Positions 17,554 to 26,290 of a stretch of DNA of 61,665 nt are shown piece after piece. The stretch comes from Actinomyces sp. (GTDB taxonomy: Bacteria; Actinomycetota; Actinomycetes; Actinomycetales; Actinomycetaceae). Location: contig NZ_JAUMUL010000011.1 of NCBI RefSeq assembly GCF_030530635.1, positions 1-61,665 on the forward strand, written 5' to 3'. How positions within the stretch are numbered: the stretch's first letter is position 1; each line of letters opens with the position of its first letter. The notes beneath the pieces were generated by a model. That model was not told the origin of the DNA. It saw nothing but the letters and a program-made list of their open reading frames with translations, and ran no database searches. The position numbers and the translations under genes were made by a program.

Positions 17554-19392
17554 CTATTGGCGTGAGGCATCTACCTGGTCGAGCGCAGTCAGGACCAGTT
17601 CACGCACGTGGGCGGCAGCCTGTTCGACTGGGACGCAGACCCGCTCACCGCTGCGGCGGTCACGGATCTCCACGGTCCCCTCCCTGGCCAGGTCGCGGCC
17701 GACCACCACGATGAAGGGCATGCCGAGCAGTTCGGCGTCCTTGAACTTGACTCCGGCACTGACCTTGCGGCGGTCGTCGTACAGGACCTCCACCCCGGCC
17801 CCGTCCAGTGCGGCGCAGAGGGAGGCGGCAGCCTCGAAGACGGCGTCGTCCTTGCCGGTGGCCAGCACCTGCACCTGGTAGGGGGCCACCTGGATGGGCC
17901 AGGCCAGGCCCTGGTCGTCATGGTTGGACTCGGCCAGGGCGGCCAGGGCGCGGGTGATGCCGATGCCGTAGGAGCCCATGGTGACGATGCGGGACTTGCC
18001 GTTCTCATCCAGCACGCTCAGGTCCAGGGCGCGCGCGTACTTGCGGCCCAGGGCGAAGATGTGCCCGAGCTCGATGCCGCGGGCCAGGTGCAGCGGACCC
18101 GAGCCGTCGGGGGCGGGGTCGCCCTCGCGGATCTCGGCGGCCTCAATGGTGCCGTCGGCGGTGAAGTCACGGCCGACCACCAGGTCGAGCACGTGCCGCT
18201 GGTGGGCGTTGGCACCGGTGACCCAGGCGGTTCCGGGCACCAACCGCGGGTCCAGCAGGTAGCGCACCGAGCCGGTAAGTACTTCATTGCCGTCCGCGTC
18301 CCGCTCCACGCGGCGCCTCGGCGAATTGGGGCCGATGGCGGCGGGACCGATGTAGCCGCGCACCAGTTCGGGGTGGGCGGCGAAGTCGGAGTCGGTGGCC
18401 ATCTCCACCTCGGCGGGGGCGACGGCGGCCTCCAAGCGCCGCATGTCCACATCCCGGTCGCCGGGAATGCCCACCACCAGCAGCTCCCGCTCACCGCCGG
18501 GATGAGTGAGGGTGACGACGACGTTCTTAAGCGTGTCCGCGGCGGTCCAGGCGCGGCCGTCGGCGCGCGGATGGGAGGCGTTGAGGAAGCCCACCAGGGT
18601 CTCGATGGTGGACGCATCGGGCGTGTCCACCTCGCGGGCGGGACCGACCTCGGAGGCGTCCGCGTCCGCGGGAACGGGTGTGGTGACGGCCTCGGCGTTG
18701 GCCGCATAGCCGCCGTCGGTGCGTACGAAGGTGTCCTCCCCGATGGGCGAGGGGTGCAAGAACTCCTCGGAGTGGGAGCCGCCCATGGCGCCGCTCATGG
18801 CGTTGACGATCACGTACTCCAGGCCCAGGCGCTTGAAGATGCGCTGGTAAACGGCGCGGTGCGCCCGGTAGGAGGCCTCCAGGCCGACGTCGTCGAGGTC
18901 GAAGGAGTATGAGTCCTTCATGACGAATTCGCGGCCGCGGATGACACCGGCACGCGGGCGGGCCTCGTCACGGTACTTCGTCTGGATCTGGTAGATGGAA
19001 ACCGGCAGGTCCTTGTAGGAGGAGTACAGGTCCTTGACCAGGAGGGTGAACATCTCCTCGTGCGTGGGCGCGAGCAGGTAGTCCGCGTCCTTGCGGTCGG
19101 TCAGCTTGAACAGGGTGGGCCCGTAGTCGTCCCAGCGGCCGGTGGCCCGGTAGGGCTCGGCGGGCAGCAGCGCGGGGAAGAGCACCTCCTGGGAGATGGC
19201 GTCCATCTCCTCACGGACGATCGCCTCGATCTTGCGCAGGGTGCGCAGCCCCAGTGGCAGCCAGGTGTACACGCCTGGAGCGGCACGGCGGATGTAACCG
19301 GCACGCACCAGTAGCCTGTGACTGGCGACCTCGGCGTCGGCGGGGTCCTCGCGCAGGGTTCGGATGAAGGCCTGGGACATGGTCTGAAGCAC
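17554..19392 (-). CDS. proS: Prolyl-tRNA synthetase (bacterial type)
   Basis: 612 residues. Charges tRNA-Pro in the cytoplasm. Class II motifs are visible: motif 1 around GVYTWLPLGLRTLRKIEAIVREEM, motif 2 KYRDEARPRAGVIRGREFVMKDSYSF, and motif 3 MGSYGIGITRALAALAE. The long insertion between motifs 2 and 3 (about 220-400) is the editing domain of bacterial-type ProRS. The C-terminal anticodon-binding domain includes DDRRKVSAGVKFKDAELLGMP. A divergent accessory gene starts upstream. Confidence 0.97.
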   Translation of the reverse strand: MLQTMSQAFIRTLREDPADAEVASHRLLVRAGYIRRAAPGVYTWLPLGLRTLRKIEAIVREEMDAISQEVLFPALLPAEPYRATGRWDDYGPTLFKLTDRKDADYLLAPTHEEMFTLLVKDLYSSYKDLPVSIYQIQTKYRDEARPRAGVIRGREFVMKDSYSFDLDDVGLEASYRAHRAVYQRIFKRLGLEYVIVNAMSGAMGGSHSEEFLHPSPIGEDTFVRTDGGYAANAEAVTTPVPADADASEVGPAREVDTPDASTIETLVGFLNASHPRADGRAWTAADTLKNVVVTLTHPGGERELLVVGIPGDRDVDMRRLEAAVAPAEVEMATDSDFAAHPELVRGYIGPAAIGPNSPRRRVERDADGNEVLTGSVRYLLDPRLVPGTAWVTGANAHQRHVLDLVVGRDFTADGTIEAAEIREGDPAPDGSGPLHLARGIELGHIFALGRKYARALDLSVLDENGKSRIVTMGSYGIGITRALAALAESNHDDQGLAWPIQVAPYQVQVLATGKDDAVFEAAASLCAALDGAGVEVLYDDRRKVSAGVKFKDAELLGMPFIVVVGRDLAREGTVEIRDRRSGERVCVPVEQAAAHVRELVLTALDQVDASRQ

Positions 19393-19526
19393 GTGGCGAT
19401 CTTACGCGGTGACGGCGGAGGACCAAGCCGAGGCCCGCCCTCCGGCGGCACTGCGGCGGGCGGGTGACACGGGCCGCATCGCCTGCGCACGCCGGGAACG
19501 CCGGGGCGAGGAGGCGTCACCCCAGA

Positions 19527-19583
19527 AGTTTGCGGAACAAACTAGTTGGTGTACACTAGCGTCATCGGTTTGCTTTGCAAACT
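19527..19583 (+). promoter_or_regulatory. Promoter with paired operator palindromes
   Basis: A -35 TTGCGG (19530-19535), 16-bp spacer and -10 TACACT (19552-19557) precede the membrane gene. Palindrome one, AGTTTG-N5-CAAACT (19527-19543), overlaps the -35. Palindrome two, GTTTGC-N3-GCAAAC (19568-19582), lies near the expected start of transcription. A smaller CTAGT-N8-ACTAG pair covers the -10. The repeated GTTTG half-site suggests binding by the winged-helix regulator encoded two genes downstream. Confidence 0.65.
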
Positions 19584-19608
19584 ACTTTGCTCGAACACAG
19601 GAGACGCC

Positions 19609-20283
19609 ATGACCCCCATCCCACCCACCTCAACCAACGACGAGACCAGATTCGAACCGGCCGCCGCACTCGCCGTCATCGGCGAGCAAGCCAGCGCCTA
19701 CCAGCGCCTCATTGAGATTCGCTCCGCCCCCCTCTACACCGTCTGGGGCCTGGCCTGGCTCATCGGTTATGGAGTCTGCGGCCTCAACGTCCGCGCCGAC
19801 TATACGCTTGCGTTCAGGCCATTCTTGGTCTTCTTGGGCTGCCTCGCCGCCGCCGCAGTCTTCACCTGCGTCTACATCGCCCGGCGCTCCCGCGGACTGT
19901 ACGGCCGTACCGCGTGGATCGGCACCGTGCAAGGACTGGCCTGGATGGGCGGCATGATTCTGGCCTTCACCACCTCCGGACGGCTGGGCGCCTTCCTGCG
20001 CGAACTGGGCACCCCCGAAGCATTTGACATGATCGCAATTCTCTCCAACGCCCTGCCGTGCCTGGTGGTCGGGGTAATGTTCCTCGCCGGAGCCGCCAGC
20101 TGGGAGGAGCCCCCGATGGCCGTCACCGGCGGCTGGATACTGGCGGTCACGATTGTCGCCACCATCATCGGTGGGCATGCACTGTGGGCCATCATGTCCC
20201 TGGCCGGCGGCGGTGGTCTGCTGCTAGCCGGCGCCGCCTCAGTACTGCTGGAACGCCGCCAAAGCGGCCGCACGGGGGCCTGA
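19609..20283 (+). CDS. Multi-pass membrane protein, unknown function
   Basis: 224 residues from the ATG at 19609, preceded by AGGAGA. A polar N-terminal about 40 residues is followed by about six hydrophobic segments (near 48-66, 76-97, 108-128, 146-166, 172-190 and 195-213). I recognise no family beyond membrane proteins commonly paired with small winged-helix regulators. It is followed after 5 nt by that regulator, so they form an operon under the palindromic promoter at 19527. Confidence 0.75.
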   Translation: MTPIPPTSTNDETRFEPAAALAVIGEQASAYQRLIEIRSAPLYTVWGLAWLIGYGVCGLNVRADYTLAFRPFLVFLGCLAAAAVFTCVYIARRSRGLYGRTAWIGTVQGLAWMGGMILAFTTSGRLGAFLRELGTPEAFDMIAILSNALPCLVVGVMFLAGAASWEEPPMAVTGGWILAVTIVATIIGGHALWAIMSLAGGGGLLLAGAASVLLERRQSGRTGA

Positions 20284-20288
20284 CAGCG

Positions 20289-20594
20289 ATGAACCGTTCT
20301 ACCAAACAGCTCGACCCGATCATTCACACCCAGTCCCGCCTGCGGATCATGGCCACCCTGGCCGCGATCCCCCAAGGAGACAGGCTCGTGTTTCCAAGGC
20401 TGCGTCAACTGCTGGACATGACGGCCGGCAACCTGTCCACCCATCTGACGAGACTGGAGGAGGCGGGCTATGTGGAGCAGAGCAAGACCTTCTACGGTCG
20501 CAGCCCCGCCACCTATGTCTCACTGACTGCCCGCGGCCGCGTCGCCTTCGCCGATTACACCCGGCAGCTACGCGCCCTGCTGGGTGACAAGTAA
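20289..20594 (+). CDS. Winged-helix transcriptional regulator (HTH_34/ArsR-MarR-like)
   Basis: 101 residues. The fold is a compact winged helix: helices around THTQSRLRIMATLAAIP and RLRQLLDMTAGNLSTHLTRLEEAGYV (recognition helix), then the wing at TFYGRSPATYVSLTARGRVAF. This matches small single-domain regulators that control an adjacent membrane-protein gene. The ATG at 20289 is 5 nt after the upstream stop. No metal-binding Cys or effector domain is visible. Autoregulation through the GTTTG palindromes at 19527-19583 is my inference. Confidence 0.85.
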   Translation: MNRSTKQLDPIIHTQSRLRIMATLAAIPQGDRLVFPRLRQLLDMTAGNLSTHLTRLEEAGYVEQSKTFYGRSPATYVSLTARGRVAFADYTRQLRALLGDK

Positions 20595-20606
20595 CGCCGA
20601 CGCCCG

Positions 20607-20640
20607 CTGTGAGTGCACCAGGCCCCTGGGGCACTCACAG
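20607..20640. repeat. Near-perfect 34-bp palindrome upstream of vapBC
   Basis: CTGTGAGTGC (20607-20616) and its exact complement (20631-20640) enclose CCAGG and CCTGG around a CC centre; only one A/G pair breaks the symmetry. It begins 13 nt after the regulator stop and covers the -35 position expected for the vapB promoter. It could be a terminator for the upstream operon, the VapBC operator, or both. Confidence 0.7.
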
Positions 20641-20650
20641 CACATCACCG

Positions 20651-20656
20651 TATGAT
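20651..20656 (+). promoter_or_regulatory. -10 element of vapBC, probably leaderless
   Basis: TATGAT lies 6 nt before the vapB ATG (20663), which has no Shine-Dalgarno. Transcription would start at or next to the start codon, giving a leaderless mRNA, a common arrangement in actinobacteria. Confidence 0.5.
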
Positions 20657-20662
20657 GCAGGC

Positions 20663-20896
20663 ATGCGCACCACCGTCGATCTGCCACCCGCCGTACACAG
20701 CCAGATCAAACGGCTCGCTGAGGAAAGAAAGACTTCCATATCCTCGCTGGTGGCGGATCTGACGCGTCGCGGCTTAGAACAACTCGAGCCCGAGACACCC
20801 CTAGAGATCGATCCGGAGACCAATCTTCCGGTCATGCATGTTGGGCATCGGGTCACCGCGGCAGATGTTGAGGCCTTTCTGGCAGATTCCGAATGA
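20663..20896 (+). CDS. vapB: Ribbon-helix-helix antitoxin, VapB type
   Basis: 77 residues. The N-terminal MRTTVDLPPAVHSQIKRLAEE with ISSLVADLTRRGL is a ribbon-helix-helix DNA-binding fold. The acidic C-terminal half (ETPLEIDPETNLPVMH) probably wraps the toxin. The longer frame from 20609 would start inside the palindrome, so the ATG at 20663 is preferred. Its stop overlaps the vapC start by 4 nt. It should neutralise VapC and repress the operon, most simply through the palindrome at 20607. Confidence 0.85.
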   Translation: MRTTVDLPPAVHSQIKRLAEERKTSISSLVADLTRRGLEQLEPETPLEIDPETNLPVMHVGHRVTAADVEAFLADSE

Positions 20897-21300
20897 CCGC
20901 GTATCTCTTGGACGCCAATGTCCTCATAGCTTTGCTGGTTCCGGAGCACGAGCACCACGATCCGGCTCGCACGTGGCTGGTGGCCTGCCCGGATGAGGCG
21001 GTGTTCGTACTCAGCCCTATCACCGAAGGGGCATATTGCCGGTACATGGTCCGCTGCGGTTACTCCATGAAGACATCACAAGCCGCCTTGAATCATCTCC
21101 ATTCGCTGGAACAGTGGGCCTTCTGGCCAGATGACGCATCGTATGCGGACATCAACATGAACGACGTTCATGGGCACAAACAAGTCACGGACACATACCT
21201 GGCAGAGCTGGCTCACTCCCATGGCGGGCTACTGGTCACCTGCGATCGCCCTTTGGCACAGGGCCGTCAGAGCACAACCATGCTCATTCCCGGGGCCTAA
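20893..21300 (+). CDS. vapC: PIN-domain ribonuclease toxin VapC
   Basis: 135 residues. Acidic active-site residues typical of PIN domains are visible: Asp8 in LLDANVLIALL, Glu in SPITEGAYCRY, and the Asp residues in VTDTYLAELA and CDRPLA. VapC toxins are Mg-dependent RNases that cleave tRNA or rRNA; the target here is unknown. Coupled to vapB by an ATGA overlap. No feature suggests inactivation. Confidence 0.9.
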   Translation: MTAYLLDANVLIALLVPEHEHHDPARTWLVACPDEAVFVLSPITEGAYCRYMVRCGYSMKTSQAALNHLHSLEQWAFWPDDASYADINMNDVHGHKQVTDTYLAELAHSHGGLLVTCDRPLAQGRQSTTMLIPGA

Positions 21301-21354
21301 GCCACTCGACGCCCCCCACCGGGCCCGACCCCGATCACCGCTTGCCGTGCCGCC

Positions 21355-22350
21355 TCACAGCAACACGGTGGCAAAGGTGCCCACACGGTTGAATCCCAGA
21401 CCGGCGTACAGACCCAGAGCGGCGGCATTGAAGGAGTTCACATACAGGCTTATCACCCCGTCGGCTCCCACGTGGTCACGCCGCACGGCATCCACCACGG
21501 CAGCCAGCGCCACTGAGCCGATGCCGCGTCCCCGCAGGTCCGGGCGGGTCCACACGCCAGTCAGTTGCGCAACCGCACCGCCAGGGGCCGACCAGAGGGC
21601 GCCCACATCCGTCTTGAAGGCCACTGCACGCGGCCCGTTCGGTCCCGGCACCGCCCCGGCCCCGTCGTCGAGCAACACATAGCTGCGTCCCGAGGCGACC
21701 AGCCAGTTCACGTGACGGGCATAGGAGGACCCGGCTTCGGTCGGATCGTAGCCGAGTTCACCGGTGAACATCGCCACGCTCGCCGGCAGCACCAGCGCCT
21801 CCTCCGCGGATGCCGCCCGGTGCACACCCGCCGCCGCCCATGCCAGGCCCGGGCGCCGGTCCAACACCTTGGCAGCCAACGTGCCCCCCGGGTTCCGCGG
21901 TGCCACCAGCAGGGGCTGTTCCCAGCGCTCCTCGCGGGCCTGCATGCCTCCGCCTGCCAGGTGCTCCCAAACGGCGGCAACATCCTCAGCGTAGCCGTAC
22001 ACGGAGCCGTGGCTGGTCAGACGCCTGCTGGCATGGTCCGCCAAGACCCGAGCGGCATCGGGCCCAGCACCGGGATGTCCCAATTCCGGTCGGGCGGCCA
22101 GGCCCAGGGGCATGAGTGAACCGGTGGCCCACGCGGCAACATTCGGTTGCCACACATCGTCTGCGACGACGTCCCCGCGCGCCCAGCTGGGCCAGCGCAG
22201 CACCTGGTGGGCCAGGGAAACACCGACCACCGGGTCCAGGGCGCACAGAGAGAGCAATCCGCTGAGTCGGCTCGGGTCCAGCGGCGTCAGTGGCGACGGC
22301 GGGCGGCGACCGAACAGGTTCACGGGCACGTCGGCGGTCGCAGGGCTCAA
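21355..22350 (-). CDS. DUF4081 GNAT-family N-acetyltransferase
   Basis: 331 residues. The N-terminal domain (about 1-190) matches the DUF4081 pattern found in actinobacteria, and the C-terminal GNAT domain has the acetyl-CoA loop RPDLRGRGIGSVAL. Its placement directly after ispG mirrors Rv2867c next to gcpE in mycobacteria. The TTG start at 22350 overlaps the ispG stop by 4 nt; no Shine-Dalgarno is obvious, so a later start is possible. The acceptor substrate is unknown. Confidence 0.85.
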   Translation of the reverse strand: MSPATADVPVNLFGRRPPSPLTPLDPSRLSGLLSLCALDPVVGVSLAHQVLRWPSWARGDVVADDVWQPNVAAWATGSLMPLGLAARPELGHPGAGPDAARVLADHASRRLTSHGSVYGYAEDVAAVWEHLAGGGMQAREERWEQPLLVAPRNPGGTLAAKVLDRRPGLAWAAAGVHRAASAEEALVLPASVAMFTGELGYDPTEAGSSYARHVNWLVASGRSYVLLDDGAGAVPGPNGPRAVAFKTDVGALWSAPGGAVAQLTGVWTRPDLRGRGIGSVALAAVVDAVRRDHVGADGVISLYVNSFNAAALGLYAGLGFNRVGTFATVLL

Positions 22351-23528
22351 GCGCTGGTTACGACGCTGGGAGAGGTTCCGGCCAGGGCCTCCTCACCCAG
22401 CTCGGCGCGCATCTGCTCCGCCATCATCTGAGCCTGTTCCAGCAGCGTGTCAACCACCTGGTCCTCGGGAACAGTCTTGATGACCTTGCCGCGCACGAAG
22501 ATCTGTCCCTTGCCGTTGCCGGAGGCGCAGCCGAGGTCCGCCTCCCGGGCCTCGCCGGGACCGTTGACGACGCAGCCCATCACCGCCACCCGCAACGGGG
22601 CGGACACGTCCTTGAGTCCCTCCTCCACCGACTCGGCCAACGACCACACGTCCACCTGGGCGCGCCCGCACGACGGGCAGGAGACGATCTCCAGCTTGCG
22701 CTCACGCAGCCCCATGAACTCCAGCAGCTTGGTGCCCACCTTGACCTCCTCCACGGGCGGTGCGGACAGTGACACGCGAATGGTGTCGCCGATCCCCTGA
22801 GCCATGAGGGTGCCGAAGGCGGCACAGGACTTGATGGTGCCCTGAAAGGCGGGGCCGGCCTCGGTCACGCCCAGGTGCAGCGGCCAATCGCCCCGCTCAC
22901 TGAGCAACTGGTAGGCCTGCACCATAGTGACCACGTCGTGGTGCTTGACGGAGATCTTGAAATCGCGGAAACCGCACTCCTCGAACAGGCTCGCCTCCCA
23001 CACGGCGGACTCCACCAGCGCCTCCGGGGTGGCCCTGCCGTACTTCTTGAGCAGACGGGGGTCCAGGGAGCCGGCGTTGACACCGATGCGCAGGGACGTG
23101 CCGTGGTCGGCGGCCGCCTTGCAGATATCGGCAACCTTGTCATCGAACTTGCGAATATTGCCGGGATTGACGCGTACGGCCCCGCAGCCGGCCTCAATGG
23201 CGGCGAACACGTACTTGGGGTTGAAGTGAATGTCGGCTATCACGGGGATGCGCGACTGCTTGGCGATCACCGGCAGGGCGGCGGCGTCCTTATCCGTGGG
23301 GCAGGCCACCCGCACGATGTCGCAGCCCGCGGCGGTCAGTTCGGCGATCTGCTGCAGGGTGGCGCCGATGTCATGAGTCTTGGTGGTAGTCATCGACTGC
23401 ACGGAGATCGGGGCGTCACCGCCCACCGAGACGTCACCGACACTGATCTTCCGGGTGGGTTTGCGCGGCGCCAGCACCGGGGACTCCTCGCGCACGGTCG
23501 GCATGCCAAGAGCGATCGCTTCTGTCAC
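22347..23528 (-). CDS. ispG: 4-hydroxy-3-methylbut-2-enyl-diphosphate synthase (IspG/GcpE)
   Basis: 393 residues. Catalyses the penultimate step of the MEP isoprenoid pathway using a 4Fe-4S cluster. The cluster cysteines are visible in VSCPSCGRAQVDV and VMGCVVNGPGEA. The N-terminal TIM-barrel part has SVQSMTTTKTHD and the substrate-binding VRVACPTDKDAAAL. It clusters with dxr (the second MEP enzyme) around the rip1 protease, the typical actinobacterial arrangement. Confidence 0.96.
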   Translation of the reverse strand: MTEAIALGMPTVREESPVLAPRKPTRKISVGDVSVGGDAPISVQSMTTTKTHDIGATLQQIAELTAAGCDIVRVACPTDKDAAALPVIAKQSRIPVIADIHFNPKYVFAAIEAGCGAVRVNPGNIRKFDDKVADICKAAADHGTSLRIGVNAGSLDPRLLKKYGRATPEALVESAVWEASLFEECGFRDFKISVKHHDVVTMVQAYQLLSERGDWPLHLGVTEAGPAFQGTIKSCAAFGTLMAQGIGDTIRVSLSAPPVEEVKVGTKLLEFMGLRERKLEIVSCPSCGRAQVDVWSLAESVEEGLKDVSAPLRVAVMGCVVNGPGEAREADLGCASGNGKGQIFVRGKVIKTVPEDQVVDTLLEQAQMMAEQMRAELGEEALAGTSPSVVTSA

Positions 23529-23663
23529 GCCTACAGTATGGCACCGGCGGTGCCCGGGTGCGACGGCGCCCGGATCACATCGGATGCGATTTGTCTCCCA
23601 GGCCGGAAGACCTACACGGTCTCAATGGTCTCAACGGTGCCGGCCGAGGACCGGCACCGCGGT

Positions 23664-24980
23664 TCATATGGGGGCGACTATGTCCGCCCAGATGAGTATC
23701 AGGGCCATGGCGACCAGCAGGTAGAAGACCACCTGCCCCACCGGCAGCATTCTCGCGGTGTCTGCATAGCCGGGATCGGGCAGCCCGCGCAGGCGCGCCC
23801 ATCCCCGCCGCAGACCCTCCCAGCAGGCGCCGGCCACATGGCCTCCATCCAGGGGCAGCAGCGGAATGAGGTTGAAGGCGAACAGAGCCAGGTTCAGGGA
23901 GCCGAGCAGACTCAGCATGGAGAACAGGCGCACGGAAAAGGGCAGGCCCGCCCCCGTGCCGGCTCCGGCGCTGGTGACCTCGCCCGCGATGCGCCCCACC
24001 CCGACCAGGCTGACCAGACCGTCCGCGCTGCGCTCCTCCACTCCCAGCCCGGCTGCCACGGCGTGGTACAGCCCGACCGGCAGGGTGACGATCGCCTTCA
24101 GGGTCTGGGCGACGGCATTGCCCACCACCCGCGGGATATCACTCAACGGCGTGCGGACGGTGCCGAAGGACGGCCCGATGCCCACGTACGGGCGCAGTTG
24201 CTTCACCACTTCACCGTCAGAGCCGATGACCGGGTCTCCGGAGTCATCGTAGATGGTGCGGGGAACCTCCACTGCGGTGACGGTCAGAGTCCGTTCCTCC
24301 CCGTCCCGAGTGACGACGACGTCTGCCGGCTTCGCGCCGGCGGCGGTGATCGCCGCTTGCACGTCTGCCCATGTGGTGGTGGGAGTTCCCGCCCAGGAGA
24401 TGATCGTATCGCCCGTCCGCAGGCCGGCGGCGGCTCCCGGGGCGACGGGGTCGGCATCCGTGCAGGCGGCACCGGCATCAATGTCGGATGAGACACATTC
24501 GGCGACGGAGGCGAGAGTCGCAGTGCGCGCGGGCTGGCCGATCACCCCGAGCGCGACGGTCAGGCAGATGATTCCCAGAGCCAGGTTGGTGAGGATGCCA
24601 CCGGCCATGACCACCAGCTTGCGCGGGATGCTGAGCCTGTAGAACGCGCGATCCTGCTCGTTTGTGCCAAGCTCAGCCAGGGACTCCTCACGAGCCTGGG
24701 CGATCATGGATCCGGGTTTGTCCGGGTGGTCGGCGCGGGCCGGCGGGAGCATGCCCAGCAGCCGCACGTAGCCGCCCAGCCAGATGGCCTTGACTCCGTA
24801 CTCGGTCTCTCCACGCCGTGTGGACCACAGCTTGGGTCCGAAGCCGATGAAGTACTCGGGCACCTTCACACCGAAGTGCTTGGCGGGCAGCATATGGCCG
24901 AGCTCGTGCAGGGCAACCGAGATGCCGACCCCCACGATAAGGATGACGATGCCCAGAATATAAGCAAGGATGTGGATCAA
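23664..24980 (-). CDS. rip1: Site-2 intramembrane metalloprotease (Rip1/RseP)
   Basis: 438 residues from the proposed TTG start. The zinc motif is HELGH (H25, E26, H29) in the first membrane helix, with the third ligand in NLIPLLPLDGGH near the C-terminus. A PDZ domain lies between (about 175-275, AAGLRTGDTIISWAG). Such proteases cleave anti-sigma factors within the membrane. I chose TTG at 24980 because AGGAG lies 6 nt upstream, it avoids overlap with dxr, and it starts right at the first helix. The longer ATG frame from 25064 would overlap dxr. Confidence 0.92.
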   Translation of the reverse strand: MIHILAYILGIVILIVGVGISVALHELGHMLPAKHFGVKVPEYFIGFGPKLWSTRRGETEYGVKAIWLGGYVRLLGMLPPARADHPDKPGSMIAQAREESLAELGTNEQDRAFYRLSIPRKLVVMAGGILTNLALGIICLTVALGVIGQPARTATLASVAECVSSDIDAGAACTDADPVAPGAAAGLRTGDTIISWAGTPTTTWADVQAAITAAGAKPADVVVTRDGEERTLTVTAVEVPRTIYDDSGDPVIGSDGEVVKQLRPYVGIGPSFGTVRTPLSDIPRVVGNAVAQTLKAIVTLPVGLYHAVAAGLGVEERSADGLVSLVGVGRIAGEVTSAGAGTGAGLPFSVRLFSMLSLLGSLNLALFAFNLIPLLPLDGGHVAGACWEGLRRGWARLRGLPDPGYADTARMLPVGQVVFYLLVAMALILIWADIVAPI

Positions 24981-24993
24981 GAGGGTCTCCTGG

Positions 24994-26289
24994 TCAGCGG
25001 ATGCGTGCGGCGATGAGTTCGTCGGCGCGGGCGCGCGCCCAGGCGTCGGCGGCGAGAAGGTCATCGAGTTCGGGGGCGACTTGCCCGGTGTGGGCCTCCA
25101 GCACGGCGGCGTCTACGGCGACAATGTCCAGCCAGCGCAAGCGCCCGTCCAGGAAGGCGCTGACGGCCCGCTCATTGGCGGCGTTGAAGACCGCCGGATG
25201 GGTCGCGGAGGCGGCCACGGCACCGCGGGCCAGGTCCACGGCCGGGAAGGTTTCGGCCTCCAGCGGCTCGAAGGTCCAGGCGGTGGGAGTCTCCCAGGTC
25301 TGCGGGGTCACCAGGCCGGCCAGGTCGGGGCGGTGCGGCCAAGTCAGCCCCAGGGCAATGGGCAGGCGCATGTCCGGCGGGGATGCCTGGGCGATTGTGG
25401 CGCCGTCGACGAACTCAACCATGGAATGCACTACCGACTGGGGGTGCACGGCTACGGTGATGTCGGCGGGGTCGACGTCGAACAGCAGGTGCGCCTCGAT
25501 CAGTTCCAGGCCCTTGTTCACCAGGGTCGAGGAGTTGACGGTGACCACCGGACCCATCTCCCAGGTGGGGTGAGCCAGGGCCTGGGCGGCGGTGACGGCG
25601 GCCAAGTCCTCGCGGCACCGGCCGCGGAAGGGCCCGCCGGAGGCGGTCAGGATCAGGCGGCGCACCTCGCTGCGGCCGGTGACGGCGGGACTGGTGAGCC
25701 CCTTCTCGTGCAAACCGGAGCGCAGCGCCTGGGCGATGGCCGAATGCTCGGAGTCGACCGGCACTACCTGCCCGGGGCGTTGCAGCGCCCGCTTGACCAG
25801 GGCTCCGCCGACCACAAGAGACTCCTTGTTGGCCAGGGCGAGGGTGGCGCCTGAGCGCAGGGCGGCCAAGGTGGGGGTCAGGCCCACCGAACCGGTAATG
25901 CCGTTGAGGACCACATCCCCCTCCCCCACCCCGGTGGCCTGAATCAGTTCGGCGGCGGCGGCGGGGCCGGTGAGGATCTGCATCACCGGGTCGGATCTGC
26001 CGGCCCGGACGGCGGCGGCGGCGAGGGCGGTGCGCAGCCGGGTCACGACGTTGGTGCCGTTGTTCGAGACGGCCAGCCGAGGGACCTCATGGGCGACGGC
26101 CTGCTGCGCAAGCAGTTCCAGGTTGCCGCCGCCGGCGGCCAGGCCGACTACACGCGGGGTCGGCCGCCCGTCTGGGCGGGTGGCCAGATGCTCGATGACT
26201 TCGAGCGCCTGGGTGCCTATGGAGCCGGTGGAGCCGAGCAGGACTACGGCGTGCTCACCTGCATCCTCATTAGTAGCGACCATTGACAC
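24994..26289 (-). CDS. dxr: 1-deoxy-D-xylulose 5-phosphate reductoisomerase
   Basis: 431 residues. Converts DXP to MEP with NADPH in isoprenoid synthesis. Visible elements are the NADPH loop VLLGSTGSIGTQALEV, LANKESLVVGG, the substrate/metal segment TASGGPFRG, and HPQSVVHSMVEFVDG. Either the GTG at 26289 or the ATG at 26283 may start it; GGAG lies a few bases upstream of both. It begins one base after the stop of the DivIVA-domain gene. Confidence 0.96.
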   Translation of the reverse strand: MSMVATNEDAGEHAVVLLGSTGSIGTQALEVIEHLATRPDGRPTPRVVGLAAGGGNLELLAQQAVAHEVPRLAVSNNGTNVVTRLRTALAAAAVRAGRSDPVMQILTGPAAAAELIQATGVGEGDVVLNGITGSVGLTPTLAALRSGATLALANKESLVVGGALVKRALQRPGQVVPVDSEHSAIAQALRSGLHEKGLTSPAVTGRSEVRRLILTASGGPFRGRCREDLAAVTAAQALAHPTWEMGPVVTVNSSTLVNKGLELIEAHLLFDVDPADITVAVHPQSVVHSMVEFVDGATIAQASPPDMRLPIALGLTWPHRPDLAGLVTPQTWETPTAWTFEPLEAETFPAVDLARGAVAASATHPAVFNAANERAVSAFLDGRLRWLDIVAVDAAVLEAHTGQVAPELDDLLAADAWARARADELIAARIR

Positions 26290-26290
26290 C

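Noticed and set aside
22875..24491. Plus-strand 538-codon frame opposite ispG and rip1
   Set aside because: It spans two unrelated minus-strand genes with clear families, so it cannot be a real gene.
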